Assembly (NCBI RefSeq): GCF_028735875.1
Contig: NZ_CP117834.1
Span: 2,654,001-2,718,000 of the forward strand
Source of the DNA: Shouchella hunanensis
GTDB lineage: Bacteria > Bacillota > Bacilli > Bacillales > Bacillaceae_D
Reading direction: 5' to 3'
DNA length: 64,000 nt
Shown here: positions 14,827 through 23,850 of the stretch, one piece after another
How positions within the stretch are numbered: position 1 is the stretch's first letter
Layout: each line of letters begins with the position of its first letter
Translations under genes and position numbers: made by a program
Notes under the pieces: generated by a model
What the model saw: the letters and a program-made list of their open reading frames with translations, nothing else
Told to the model about the DNA's origin: nothing
Databases searched by the model: none

Positions 14827-15895
14827 TGCGGTGTTCATTGCTTTATTACTTTTATCTTCGTGCACACCCCATATGCAACTAAATGAAGATATTCAGTATT
14901 TACAAGCACTCGCTCATGATTTGAAAGACAACGGAGATGTGGAAACGACCGGAATTACAACCATCATTGTGCCTGCGGATGAAAAGCTACCTGAGAGTGA
15001 ATTAATAAAAATAGAAAACCCTCATCTCGCTGGATTGTTTCAAGGTTTACAAGCTGAAACCCCTCGTCTTGTTGATACAAGTCGAACAAGGCTTCATATA
15101 TTTAGCGAGAAATTTGCAAAAGAAGAAGGGCTATTTAGCACGTTAGATTCAATTCAGCGAAATCCTACCATTGAGCAAAATTTAAAGCTGCTGATTAGTA
15201 GAGGCAATGCAAGTGATCTCTTTAATGCTGAGTTTCCATTCCAATCAACGGCTCAACAACACATACTCAATCTTATTGATAAAAATGAAATTGAACAGTT
15301 ACCTAAAACGAGCATGCATGAGTTTTTATACCGCTATTATGCGTCAGGCACTGATCCTTTTTTGCCTATCATTGACCACATTGACAATCGTGTAAAGGTA
15401 ACGGGGCTTGCTTTTTTTAAAGAGGATCAGTATAAAACTGAAATAAACTTGGAACAAAGCAGCTATTTTAGAAAATTATTTGAAAAGACCACACAGGGAA
15501 ATGCGTACGTTCCCCTAGGAGAAGATAGAGGGATTGTGTACCGCTATTTAAAGTCTAAACCAAAGTGGCAAGTGAATGTCATGGATGATGACCAAATAAA
15601 CATTTCCGTAGAAATAAAGATTGAAGGTACTCTTAGACAAAAAAAAGAAATCGGAATTGAAGAATTTAGTACAAGCGATCTCGAAGAAAAATCTAAAAAG
15701 CATTTCCAAGAGGCGTTTCAAGAAATGATCACGTTTTTACAAGAAAACAAGCTCGACCCAATTGGTGTCACAGAAGTTGTAAGGCAACATGTTCGCGGAA
15801 TAGATAGTGAAAAGTGGAAGGAAGAGGAATACCCTTTCACTACTATCGATGTGGATGTTCAATTCCAAATTAATAATATGGGTGCCGTTAAATAA
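14804..15895 (+). CDS. spore germination lipoprotein, GerC family (C subunit)
   Basis: C subunit of the receptor. The signal peptide ends in lipobox LSSC (Cys near residue 20), so it should be diacylated and anchored on the outer face of the inner spore membrane. 363 residues, mostly soluble. The C-terminal segment KSKPKWQVNVMDDDQINISV resembles the end of other GerC proteins. The A-B-C order completes one receptor operon. Confidence 0.92.
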   Translation: MQKRSILSAVFIALLLLSSCTPHMQLNEDIQYLQALAHDLKDNGDVETTGITTIIVPADEKLPESELIKIENPHLAGLFQGLQAETPRLVDTSRTRLHIFSEKFAKEEGLFSTLDSIQRNPTIEQNLKLLISRGNASDLFNAEFPFQSTAQQHILNLIDKNEIEQLPKTSMHEFLYRYYASGTDPFLPIIDHIDNRVKVTGLAFFKEDQYKTEINLEQSSYFRKLFEKTTQGNAYVPLGEDRGIVYRYLKSKPKWQVNVMDDDQINISVEIKIEGTLRQKKEIGIEEFSTSDLEEKSKKHFQEAFQEMITFLQENKLDPIGVTEVVRQHVRGIDSEKWKEEEYPFTTIDVDVQFQINNMGAVK

Positions 15896-15987
15896 AGAAA
15901 ACAAATGTCACTCTATTCGTTTACTCTGGTCAATTAGCAACATTTCAGGTACGATTACAGAGTTACTTGATAACCGGAGGAATGAAT

Positions 15988-17313
15988 GTGCAACGCTTTT
16001 ACTACGGAATGATTTTATTACTTGTTTTTATTGGGCTAGCCCTTCAAGCGAGTCTATTACTGTGGATAGGCGGTTTATTGACACTCCCAATGCTCGTCTA
16101 TTCCTTTTTTCGCTCAAATCGTTTATTTCAAGGTATGGGATTGGCCTTTTTATCTGGTGGCGCATTGTTCGTTCCTTTTAGCAATGTATCTTTACAAGAC
16201 ATCCCGCCATTATTCTCAAACAATTTAACCCTTGTTGTTTTTGTGGCGATTGTGCCTCTTATGCAAGCGGCAATTGAAACCCTCCATTACGATAAGCAAG
16301 TACAGACATGGTTATTTAAAGGGGCAACTACAAATGGGAAATTACATACACGTTCTCTCCTAACGACATATGGATTTGTTCCTTTTATGAACTTGTCAGT
16401 TCTCCCCTTGTTGCAACATACGTTAAAGGAAAAATTAACTGCCATTACTAAAAAAGAGCGTGATGTATTAATAAGCCAAACGACGTTACGTGGCTATGCA
16501 CTAGCGCTTGTTTGGATGCCAATGGAAATTATGGTTGTGACAGCAATTGGCTTAACAGGAGAGAGTTACTTTTCTCTTATACCGTACTTACTTCTCCTGT
16601 CAGTATTGATGACGTTCGTTGAAATAGGAAAGCGTGCTATGCGGCAGAATGAACGACTCTCTATTGTTTTCCAAGAAGAAGGTGGTCGCTCGAAATGGTC
16701 GCTCATTAGCGCAGTGATCGTTTTCTTAATACTTGTTATGGCACTAGGAGAATGGCTAGATCTTTCCTTTATTTTAACTGTCGTCCTGCTTATACCACTT
16801 TTTTCTTTAGCGTGGACATCCATGTTAGGGAAAGGGAGGGCTTTTCTTAAAGAAGGTCTTTTTTCCTTAGGGAAACAGCTACAAACGGGCATTCATCCCT
16901 TTATTGTGTTATTTGTCTCACTTGGTTGGTTTACCGGAATGCTTAATCAAACAGAAGTGCTTCGTTATGTGCAAGAACCCCTTTATCAATTAGGCGAACA
17001 GCCGGTACTATTACTTGCAATCATCCCGTTGAGCTTTTATTTACTTGCAATGATTGGGATTCATCCCATAGCTTCAATGGTACTTGTCCATGAAGTCATT
17101 GGACCCATCCTTATGCCAATTATGCCAATACCGTTAACGGTGATGTACATTGTCAGCGCCCTAGCAACATTCACGATGTCTCCATATGGCATTATTGTGA
17201 CGATGACAGCACGTCATACAGAGCAAAATCCTTATCGCATTATGATGACAAACGTACCCTTTGCTTTACTTTTTGCCGCAATTTCCATTAGTATCATGCT
17301 ATTATTTTATTAA
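15988..17313 (+). CDS. multi-pass membrane protein, possible transporter
   Basis: Not recognised with confidence. About 441 residues with ten or more hydrophobic segments in two halves. The first half has VALALVWMPMEIMVV-like membrane stretches, and the second contains IGIHPIASMVLVHEVIGP and SALATFTMSPYGIIVTM. A re-entrant, proline/glycine-rich layout of this kind is seen in ion and carboxylate transporters, but no substrate can be given. GTG at 15988 is preferred because CCGGAGG is seven bases upstream; the ATG at 15982 is only one base from it. It lies 92 bases after the ger operon and may or may not belong to it. Confidence 0.8.
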   Translation: MQRFYYGMILLLVFIGLALQASLLLWIGGLLTLPMLVYSFFRSNRLFQGMGLAFLSGGALFVPFSNVSLQDIPPLFSNNLTLVVFVAIVPLMQAAIETLHYDKQVQTWLFKGATTNGKLHTRSLLTTYGFVPFMNLSVLPLLQHTLKEKLTAITKKERDVLISQTTLRGYALALVWMPMEIMVVTAIGLTGESYFSLIPYLLLLSVLMTFVEIGKRAMRQNERLSIVFQEEGGRSKWSLISAVIVFLILVMALGEWLDLSFILTVVLLIPLFSLAWTSMLGKGRAFLKEGLFSLGKQLQTGIHPFIVLFVSLGWFTGMLNQTEVLRYVQEPLYQLGEQPVLLLAIIPLSFYLLAMIGIHPIASMVLVHEVIGPILMPIMPIPLTVMYIVSALATFTMSPYGIIVTMTARHTEQNPYRIMMTNVPFALLFAAISISIMLLFY

Positions 17314-17327
17314 AAGCAATCACCTAT

Positions 17328-17353
17328 GAGCCTACTCGTAGGTTCTTCCTTTT
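17328..17353 (+). terminator. weak terminator
   Basis: Arms GAGCCTAC and GTAGGTTC (one G-U pair) with a two-base gap, then TTCCTTTT. Short and imperfect, but correctly placed after the membrane protein gene. Confidence 0.5.
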
Positions 17354-17361
17354 AGAAAAGG

Positions 17362-18540
17362 ATGTCAGAAAAATATGAATGTATGAAAGTAGTGATAAGA
17401 GTGAGCAAACAAAAAGAGATGCTACATATGTTAAAAGAATTAGTGATGATGGATAGTGGTTCATATGATAAGGCAGGAGTGGACAAGGTTGGTTCCTATT
17501 TAATAAATGCCTTTAAAGAACTAGGATTTGTAGAAACCATGTTCAAGCAAGAGGAGTATGGTCACCATATCTTGTTGAAACAAGAGAAAACAAATAAACA
17601 ACCCTCCATCTTGCTCATGCTCCATATGGATACGGTCTTTCCAATGGGAACTTCGGCTGCTCGCCCTTTTGTGGTGAAAGAGGATAAAGCTTATGGACCG
17701 GGTGTAGCAGATATGAAAGGAAGCCATGTCACTACTTACTTTGCGCTTAAAACGCTTCATGAAACCGATCCTGCGATTCTAAACCAAATCGAAGTATTGT
17801 TAACAAGCGATGAAGAAATTGGTGCACCATCTGGACGTAGCATCATTGAGGAACAGGCAATCGGGAAGAAGGCTGTTCTTGTTATGGAGCCAGCACGAAA
17901 AGACGGATCGGTGGTGACGTTTCGTCGTGGTGGAGGACGATATGTTATGCGTGTTGAAGGGATTGCCGCCCATTCTGGCAATGACCCTGAAAAGGGGGCA
18001 AGCGCGGTAGAAGAATTAGCCTACAAAATTATCGCTTTACATCAGCTATCTGATGCTACAGCAGGAACTCATGTGAACGTTGGGGTTATAAGAGGCGGAA
18101 CAGCGGTTAATACAGTTGCAGATTACGCAGAAGCTGACATAGACATTCGTATTTCAAAAATGGAACAAGCAAGAGAACTTGAAGCAGCTATCCAGACAAT
18201 TGCGAATGAAACGAGAATCAAAGGCACATCAACGTCTGTTAAAGGAGGGATTACGAGACCGCCAATGATACGATCGAATAAAACGATTCAGCTGTACGAA
18301 CTTGTGCGAGAACAAGCCCGCTTAGAAGGGATTGAAGTAGGAGAAACGTCTTCAGGTGGAGGATCCGATGCTTCATACACATCAGCACTCGGTATTCCAA
18401 CAATCGATGGAATGGGTCCAGTGGGTAGTGGCTTTCATAGTGAAGAAGAATGTTTACAAGTCTCTTCATTAGAAGAACGAACAACGCTACTTGTTAACGT
18501 CATTCAACGGGTTCTGTCTAAAGAAGTGGTGTTTAAGTAA
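17362..18540 (+). CDS. M20 family metallopeptidase (carboxypeptidase G2-like)
   Basis: Zinc-dependent exopeptidase/deacylase of the M20 family. The metal-site motifs are in order: MLHMDTVFPMG (His-x-Asp), GPGVADMKG (bridging Asp), LTSDEEIGAPSG (catalytic Glu-Glu) and SGGGSDASYTS. A dimerisation domain lies between about residues 190 and 300. Length is 392 residues from ATG 17362, but the ribosome site there is poor and ATG 17383 or GTG 17401 are possible starts. The next gene follows with no gap, so they are co-transcribed. Substrate unknown, probably an N-acyl or peptide-linked amino acid. Confidence 0.88.
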   Translation: MSEKYECMKVVIRVSKQKEMLHMLKELVMMDSGSYDKAGVDKVGSYLINAFKELGFVETMFKQEEYGHHILLKQEKTNKQPSILLMLHMDTVFPMGTSAARPFVVKEDKAYGPGVADMKGSHVTTYFALKTLHETDPAILNQIEVLLTSDEEIGAPSGRSIIEEQAIGKKAVLVMEPARKDGSVVTFRRGGGRYVMRVEGIAAHSGNDPEKGASAVEELAYKIIALHQLSDATAGTHVNVGVIRGGTAVNTVADYAEADIDIRISKMEQARELEAAIQTIANETRIKGTSTSVKGGITRPPMIRSNKTIQLYELVREQARLEGIEVGETSSGGGSDASYTSALGIPTIDGMGPVGSGFHSEEECLQVSSLEERTTLLVNVIQRVLSKEVVFK

Positions 18541-19401
18541 ATGAAGCAAATTCCCTTTTATATAGTAGATGTGTTTACTGATCAAGCATTTTCAGGCAAT
18601 CAACTCGCAGTTTTTATTTTGGATGATAATCTTGAAGTCTCTATTCGACAACAGCTGGCAAAAGAACTTCATTTTTCAGAGACGATTTTTCTTCAGTTAA
18701 CGGAAAATCACATAATTGATGCATGGATTCATACACCTGAAGAAGAGATTCCATTTGGAGGGCACCCTCTAATAGGGGCTGCTTTTATATGGCATTCACG
18801 CTACGGGAGTACTTCAAATAAGATGGTGTTCCGAACAAAAAGTGGTCTTGTGCCTGTTTTAATCGATAATCAGACCTCGATTTATTGGATGACTCAGCAA
18901 ACACCTCAATTCAGCCAAGTCATACCACCTTATGAAGCTGCTAAAGTATTAGGTTTAAAAGAGGTTGATTTTCACCCATTTTGGCCTGTTCAAGAAATTT
19001 CTACAGGGCTTCCTGTTGTAGTTGCACCGGTGAAATCTGTAGAAGTCCTGAAGCGAACAAAACTGAACCATTCAGCTTACGAAGCGTTAATTAGCCGCAT
19101 TGAAGCAAAAGGAATTTGTGTTTTTGCGATGGAAGGGGATCGATCAGATCTTTCTGTTCGAGATTTTGCACCATACTACGGCATTCCAGAAGACGTGGCA
19201 ACAGGTTCTTCAAATGGTGCCATTTTAGCTTTTATAATGAAACATGAAGCTGTGTCACGTTTGTCGCTTGTATCTGAACAAGGAGTATTCATGAATAGGC
19301 CCTCCACCCTTCATTTAAAAGGGGAGAAAAAAGTCAATTCTTTTGACATACATGTTGGTGGACAGGCTGTGCTGCTTGCTTCGGGTACGTGGAATGTATA
19401 G
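18541..19401 (+). CDS. PhzF family protein (isomerase-like)
   Basis: Member of the PhzF/diaminopimelate-epimerase fold. It opens IPFYIVDVFTDQAFSGNQLAV, has the catalytic-acid region ELHFSETIFL near residue 45, and IPFGGHPLIGAA (GHP motif) and DVATGSSNGA at the family's conserved places. 286 residues, as expected. Most bacterial members have no known substrate, and no phenazine genes are nearby. ATG directly abuts the M20 stop codon. Confidence 0.88.
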   Translation: MKQIPFYIVDVFTDQAFSGNQLAVFILDDNLEVSIRQQLAKELHFSETIFLQLTENHIIDAWIHTPEEEIPFGGHPLIGAAFIWHSRYGSTSNKMVFRTKSGLVPVLIDNQTSIYWMTQQTPQFSQVIPPYEAAKVLGLKEVDFHPFWPVQEISTGLPVVVAPVKSVEVLKRTKLNHSAYEALISRIEAKGICVFAMEGDRSDLSVRDFAPYYGIPEDVATGSSNGAILAFIMKHEAVSRLSLVSEQGVFMNRPSTLHLKGEKKVNSFDIHVGGQAVLLASGTWNV

Positions 19402-19416
19402 AAAAGGAGCCTACTC

Positions 19417-19923
19417 ATGATCAAACAAATTTACCATTTAACAGCGTATAAAAAAGAGTTGAGTCAGTTGTTAACAGAATGTGTTAACGAAGGAGCCTCT
19501 ATAAATTTTTTAGCACCAATATCAATAGAAAAAGCAGAAGCTTACTGGGATACGGTTGAGATAAAAGATACGTTAATGGTATTTATAGCGATGGAACAAG
19601 GGAAACTGGTTGGTACTGTACAACTTGCTTGTAGTGAAAAAGAGAATGGTCGACACCGTGCAGAAATTGCAAAAGTAATGGTTCATCCAACGTTTCGCGG
19701 ACGCGGGTACGCAATGCAATTATTGAAGGAAGTAGAGGTAGCGGCAGTTGCTAAAGGAATAACGTTACTTGTACTTGATACGGAGAAGGGATCATCGGCA
19801 AATGAACTCTATAAAAAATTGGGCTACACGTTTGCGGGGACGATTCCTCAGTTTGCAAAATCCGCACGATCCCATCAATTAGAAGCAACGAATTACTATT
19901 ATAAAGAGATTGGTTCTGTATGA
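19417..19923 (+). CDS. GNAT family N-acetyltransferase
   Basis: Acetyl-CoA-dependent acetyltransferase. 168 residues with the acetyl-CoA loop VHPTFRGRGYAMQLLKEVE (RGRGYA) and the C-terminal strand GSSANELYKKLGYTFAGTIP. Start ATG behind AAAAGGAGCCTACTC. The last codons overlap the kinase start (ATGA), so enzyme and sensor are on one message. Substrate unknown. Confidence 0.88.
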   Translation: MIKQIYHLTAYKKELSQLLTECVNEGASINFLAPISIEKAEAYWDTVEIKDTLMVFIAMEQGKLVGTVQLACSEKENGRHRAEIAKVMVHPTFRGRGYAMQLLKEVEVAAVAKGITLLVLDTEKGSSANELYKKLGYTFAGTIPQFAKSARSHQLEATNYYYKEIGSV

Positions 19924-21014
19924 ATGGCTGGCTTCCAATATGCTTTATCGTTATTGCGAATGGCGTAGTCGTTTTTCTTGACCCTTCGCTATTGGCGAAT
20001 GCTTTTTTTTGGATTCTATTAGGCATAATGATAGGTGGAGTATGTTCTGAGCCATTATGGTCCAATGGCGTCTATCTTTATATTCTTTTAGCACTCGTGA
20101 CAATGATTACTTTTCCTGGAGAACAAACGTGGTTGATCGTGTTACTACTTTTATTGCTGCCTTACTTTTCACAAATTGTCGCTAAACGCTACAATTTCGC
20201 TTTTGGCGCAATCCTTCTCTGTTCGGTTCTGCTAAGTGAAGGTACGTTATCAATGACTACGATAGCGCTTTTCTTATCTTTTATAAGCCTTTACTGTGCG
20301 GTTTATCTTAACAAACAAATACAACTGAATCATGTAAATCAGGAACAAGTGAATACACTTTTGTATGAAAAACGTTTACTTAAAAGGCAGCTTGTTGAAG
20401 AGGAAGATACCGTTAAACAAGCAGAACGGACAAGGATTGCACGAGACGTCCATGATTCTGTCGGTCATCAACTGACGGCGCTTGGAATGCAGCTGCAGAT
20501 GGCTGAACTGCAAAATGGGATCGAAAATCCTTATTTAAGTGAGGCAAAACAGACTGCTCGGCAAGCGCTAGATGAAATGCGCAAAGCGGTGCGCGCTCTT
20601 GAGATGGAGGAAATTCGCGGTGTGGCCATGATTCTTCGATTGATTCGGAAGCTTGAAGCAGAGAGCCACGTACACGTTCGCTTAACGACCGAGGCAGGGG
20701 CTCTATCAAAAGGGTTAACAAATGAGCAAAGCACGGCTCTTTACCGATTTGTACAAGAAGGATTAACCAATGCAATGCGCCATGCTTATGCAAAACAAGT
20801 AAATGTAACGTTATCAGTCTATGCAGACTATATGTACGTAGCCATTTTAGAAAACGAAGCTGAAAAGAAAAGGTTTCATGAAGGATTCGGGCTCACTCAA
20901 CTTCGAAATCGATTTGAAGAATTAGATGGGCAATTTTATGCACATTTTAATGAAGACACTTTTTACATGAAAGGGGTGTTTCCTATTGATTCAAAAACAA
21001 ATTCTGCTCGCTGA
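19920..21014 (+). CDS. sensor histidine kinase, NarL-partner type (LnrJ/YfiJ-like)
   Basis: Membrane sensor kinase of the HisKA_3 group. The N-terminal 130 or so residues hold five or six short hydrophobic segments with almost no extracellular domain. This layout is common in kinases sensing membrane or antibiotic stress. The phosphoacceptor motif is RIARDVHDSVGHQLTALGMQ (His near residue 178), followed by an HATPase domain with QEGLTNAMRHAYA and GFGLTQLRNR. The response regulator overlaps its 3' end by 29 bases. By context it resembles the linearmycin-responsive LnrJ of B. subtilis. Confidence 0.9.
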   Translation: MNGWLPICFIVIANGVVVFLDPSLLANAFFWILLGIMIGGVCSEPLWSNGVYLYILLALVTMITFPGEQTWLIVLLLLLLPYFSQIVAKRYNFAFGAILLCSVLLSEGTLSMTTIALFLSFISLYCAVYLNKQIQLNHVNQEQVNTLLYEKRLLKRQLVEEEDTVKQAERTRIARDVHDSVGHQLTALGMQLQMAELQNGIENPYLSEAKQTARQALDEMRKAVRALEMEEIRGVAMILRLIRKLEAESHVHVRLTTEAGALSKGLTNEQSTALYRFVQEGLTNAMRHAYAKQVNVTLSVYADYMYVAILENEAEKKRFHEGFGLTQLRNRFEELDGQFYAHFNEDTFYMKGVFPIDSKTNSAR

Positions 21015-21621
21015 AGACCAGCTCATTGTTAGACAAGGATTAAAAATGATGCTCGAATTTGATGGTATGTATAAAACGTTGGAAGCAAATAATGGGTTAG
21101 AAGCGGTTCAACTAACTATGACCCATCATGTTGATTTAATACTAATGGACGTCCGTATGCCGATGATGAATGGAATTGAAGCAGTAAAAGAAATTCGTAA
21201 TACAAACAAGGAAGTAAGAATTGTCATGCTCACAACCTTTGCTGATGAAGAATATGCACTTGAATCATTGAAGTTAGGAGCGAACGGATACATATTAAAA
21301 GATGCAGATCGAGAAAACCTTCTCATGTCAATTGAAAAAGCGTTAAAGGGTGAGTTTATTCTCGACGGACAAGTAGCGGCGAAAGTTATTCCGACTTTGC
21401 TTGAACGGAAGCAATCAAGTCGTACAGAGATTCCTTTTTTAAGTGAACGAGAAATAGAAATTACTAGAATGGTAGGAGAAGGGCTAAGCAACGCCGAGAT
21501 TTCCGAAGCTTTATTTTTAACGATTGGGACTGTCAAAAATTACGTTAGTCAACTATTCACGAAACTAGATGTCCGGGACCGTACACAGCTTGCGATCTAT
21601 GCAGTTAAACACAACATATGA
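20986..21621 (+). CDS. response regulator, NarL/LuxR type (LnrK/YfiK-like)
   Basis: Receiver domain with phosphoacceptor Asp55 in DLILMDVRMPMMNG, then a LuxR-type helix-turn-helix (LSEREIEITRMVGEG and TVKNYVSQLFTKL). 211 residues. TTG start at 20986 behind AAAGGGGTG. It probably activates the ABC exporter operon starting 100 bases downstream, beyond a terminator. Confidence 0.93.
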   Translation: MIQKQILLAEDQLIVRQGLKMMLEFDGMYKTLEANNGLEAVQLTMTHHVDLILMDVRMPMMNGIEAVKEIRNTNKEVRIVMLTTFADEEYALESLKLGANGYILKDADRENLLMSIEKALKGEFILDGQVAAKVIPTLLERKQSSRTEIPFLSEREIEITRMVGEGLSNAEISEALFLTIGTVKNYVSQLFTKLDVRDRTQLAIYAVKHNI

Positions 21622-21643
21622 CTCCAGTCATATAAAACAAGAC

Positions 21644-21683
21644 AAAAGAGTGACTCTAGTGAATCGCGAGCGCTCTTTTTTTC
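21644..21683 (+). terminator. terminator after the response regulator
   Basis: Arms AAAGAGTG (21645-21652) and CGCTCTTT (21671-21678), then TTTTTC. It separates the two-component genes from the ABC operon, so the exporter should have its own, probably regulated, promoter. Confidence 0.75.
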
Positions 21684-21720
21684 GTTTACACTTGTCGTAA
21701 TGAGTAGGAGGTGACCGATT

Positions 21721-22650
21721 TTGATAGAAGCAGAGCAACTTACAAAATCGTTTGGATCGGTTCATGCGGTCAATGGAATTGGTCTTTATTTAAAGAAAGG
21801 TGAATCCGTAGGCTTACTGGGACCGAATGGAGCGGGAAAGTCGACGTTAATCGAGATGTTATCGAGCTTAAGCAAGCCAACGAAAGGAAAGATCTTTTTT
21901 AATGGAAAGTCTATTCATTCACAATTAAAATCATTTCGAGAAAAAATCGGTGTCGTTCCACAAGATATTGCGCTTTATGGTGAATTAACCGCTCGCGAAA
22001 ATCTACAATTCTTCGGAAAAGCTTACAAATTAAAAGGAGGAGCATTAACAGAACGTGTCAATGAATTATTAGACTTAGTGGAGCTAGAAGAACGAAAGAA
22101 TCATCAAGTTAAAACCTTTTCAGGAGGAATGAAACGACGCTTAAATTTAGCCGTTGCCCTTATTCATCAGCCAGAATTCCTTATATTAGATGAACCGACT
22201 GTTGGGATTGACCCGCATTCAAGAAGGCACTTGCTTGATTTAATCCGTAAATTACAACAAGAAGAAGGAAAAACCATTCTGTATACCAGTCATTACATGG
22301 AAGAAGTTGAATTCTTGTGCGACCGTATCTACATTATGGATCGTGGATCCATTATCGCATCGGGTACAAAGAATGAACTAAAGCAAATTCTAAGTGTGGA
22401 ACGTACGTATGAATTAATCGTCCGCGTACAGAAGAAAACATTGGAACAACAGTTACAAGCATTGGAGGATGTGAAATCTGTCGTTGAGATAGAGAGCGGT
22501 TATCGAGTCGTTTCTTACAAAAAAGAATTATTTAAAGAATTGTTACAAGTGGCGCAAGGAGAGAATGTTGAAGTGCGTGCTATAAAAGTAGAAGAGTCGA
22601 CTTTAGAAGATGTATTTCTTCATTTAACAGGTCGTACTTTACGCGATTAA
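21721..22650 (+). CDS. ABC exporter ATP-binding protein (LnrL/YfiL-like)
   Basis: ATPase of an ABC-2 exporter. Walker A GPNGAGKST (residues about 35-43), signature FSGGMKRRLNLAVAL, Walker B LILDEPTVGIDP, H-loop TSHYMEE. 309 residues including a C-terminal extension usual in drug/lipopeptide exporters. TTG start behind a near-perfect TAGGAGGTG site. Two permease genes follow. Position next to a NarL-type two-component pair suggests a role in resistance to a membrane-active compound, as for LnrLMN. Confidence 0.93.
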   Translation: MIEAEQLTKSFGSVHAVNGIGLYLKKGESVGLLGPNGAGKSTLIEMLSSLSKPTKGKIFFNGKSIHSQLKSFREKIGVVPQDIALYGELTARENLQFFGKAYKLKGGALTERVNELLDLVELEERKNHQVKTFSGGMKRRLNLAVALIHQPEFLILDEPTVGIDPHSRRHLLDLIRKLQQEEGKTILYTSHYMEEVEFLCDRIYIMDRGSIIASGTKNELKQILSVERTYELIVRVQKKTLEQQLQALEDVKSVVEIESGYRVVSYKKELFKELLQVAQGENVEVRAIKVEESTLEDVFLHLTGRTLRD

Positions 22651-22662
22651 AGGAGCGTTATC

Positions 22663-23850
22663 ATGAGTATTTTTCAAAAAGAATTAAAACAACTCGTTCA
22701 TGATAAGGGAGCGCTTTTATCAACATTGTTGCTACCTTTTGTATCTACTATGATTTTAGGATTTGCATTAACGAATTCGTTTTCCTCAGAGGTGAGTTTT
22801 GAGGACGTCTCAATTGCTGTAATCGAGACATCCACACTTGAAGAAGATCTACAGATAGCATCTGAAAGGTTTTCTGTTCATGAAGACGAATTAAAGCCGT
22901 TAGCTGTGCCTGACTCTCTTTTTGCTTACATGGATGGTGACATAAGCGTCGATTATTATTCACCTGATAGTAATGTGGTGCATGAAGATTACACTGCTGT
23001 CATAGAAATTCCGTCAGAGTATCGACTGATGCTTTGGCATGAGCAGCTTGTAGGAGGTTGGTCAGAACAGGTAGAGTCTTTTCAATTATACGTAAATCAA
23101 GAACAAAGGCAGCATGCGATGATGGTTGAAACGATGATGAATTCGTACATGGAGCAAGTGTATGCACATACAGAACTCGCTGAAAATGATGAGGGGATAA
23201 TTGATTTCGGGAACGTTGTGGTTCAAGGGACATCACCTCTTACATCATTTGAATATTACACATATGGAATGGGTGTTTTGTATGTTTTTTTTACTGCCGG
23301 ACTTATGGCGAATTTCGCATTTTCCGAGAAAAAAGGAAAAATTTATGGGCGACTAGTCATAGCAAATGTTCAACCTGCAAACTATTTACTGGCGAAATTT
23401 GCGACTTCATGCGTAATTGTCTTTCTTCAATTATTGGTTTTGTTTGGTCTATCTATGCTGATTTTTCAAATTACAATCACAAATTGGCTAAGCTTTATGG
23501 CTGTTGCTATTGTGCTTTGTTTAGCAGTAGGAAGTGTTGCCTCACTCCTTGTTGCAATCCAGTTTCGAGCAAATACAGAAAAAGTAGCGAACGTTTTTAT
23601 GCTTCTTGTTGTGTCTATTTTAGGGTTTTTAGGTGGGAGTTTTTTTCCGTCATCTAACTTATCACCATTACTTAATGAAATCGGACAGTTTACACCAAAT
23701 GGACGGGCGCTTCAAGCGTTCATCCAAGCCGGTCAAGGTGAATCGATTGCACAACTTTCGAACTCACTTCTTTACTTATCCATCTTTTCACTTGTGTTGT
23801 TTGTCGTTGCGTGGGTTGTGTTTCCATCTAAAGGAGGCATAGAGTCATGA
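22663..23850 (+). CDS. ABC-2 type permease (LnrM/YfiM-like)
   Basis: Membrane subunit with one N-terminal transmembrane helix (LLSTLLLPFVSTMILGFAL), a large extracytoplasmic domain (about residues 35-195) and five or six helices in the C-terminal half. This is the ABC-2 permease layout. 395 residues. Start ATG behind TAAAGGAGCG; the stop overlaps the next permease gene (ATGA). Confidence 0.88.
   Translation: MSIFQKELKQLVHDKGALLSTLLLPFVSTMILGFALTNSFSSEVSFEDVSIAVIETSTLEEDLQIASERFSVHEDELKPLAVPDSLFAYMDGDISVDYYSPDSNVVHEDYTAVIEIPSEYRLMLWHEQLVGGWSEQVESFQLYVNQEQRQHAMMVETMMNSYMEQVYAHTELAENDEGIIDFGNVVVQGTSPLTSFEYYTYGMGVLYVFFTAGLMANFAFSEKKGKIYGRLVIANVQPANYLLAKFATSCVIVFLQLLVLFGLSMLIFQITITNWLSFMAVAIVLCLAVGSVASLLVAIQFRANTEKVANVFMLLVVSILGFLGGSFFPSSNLSPLLNEIGQFTPNGRALQAFIQAGQGESIAQLSNSLLYLSIFSLVLFVVAWVVFPSKGGIES

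Noticed and set aside
15807-16181. 124-codon frame over the gerC/membrane-gene junction
   Set aside because: Its product has no motif and overlaps two better-supported genes with ribosome sites.
20413-20793. 126-codon antisense frame in the sensor kinase
   Set aside because: No ribosome site and no relation to any family; the kinase frame has all catalytic motifs.
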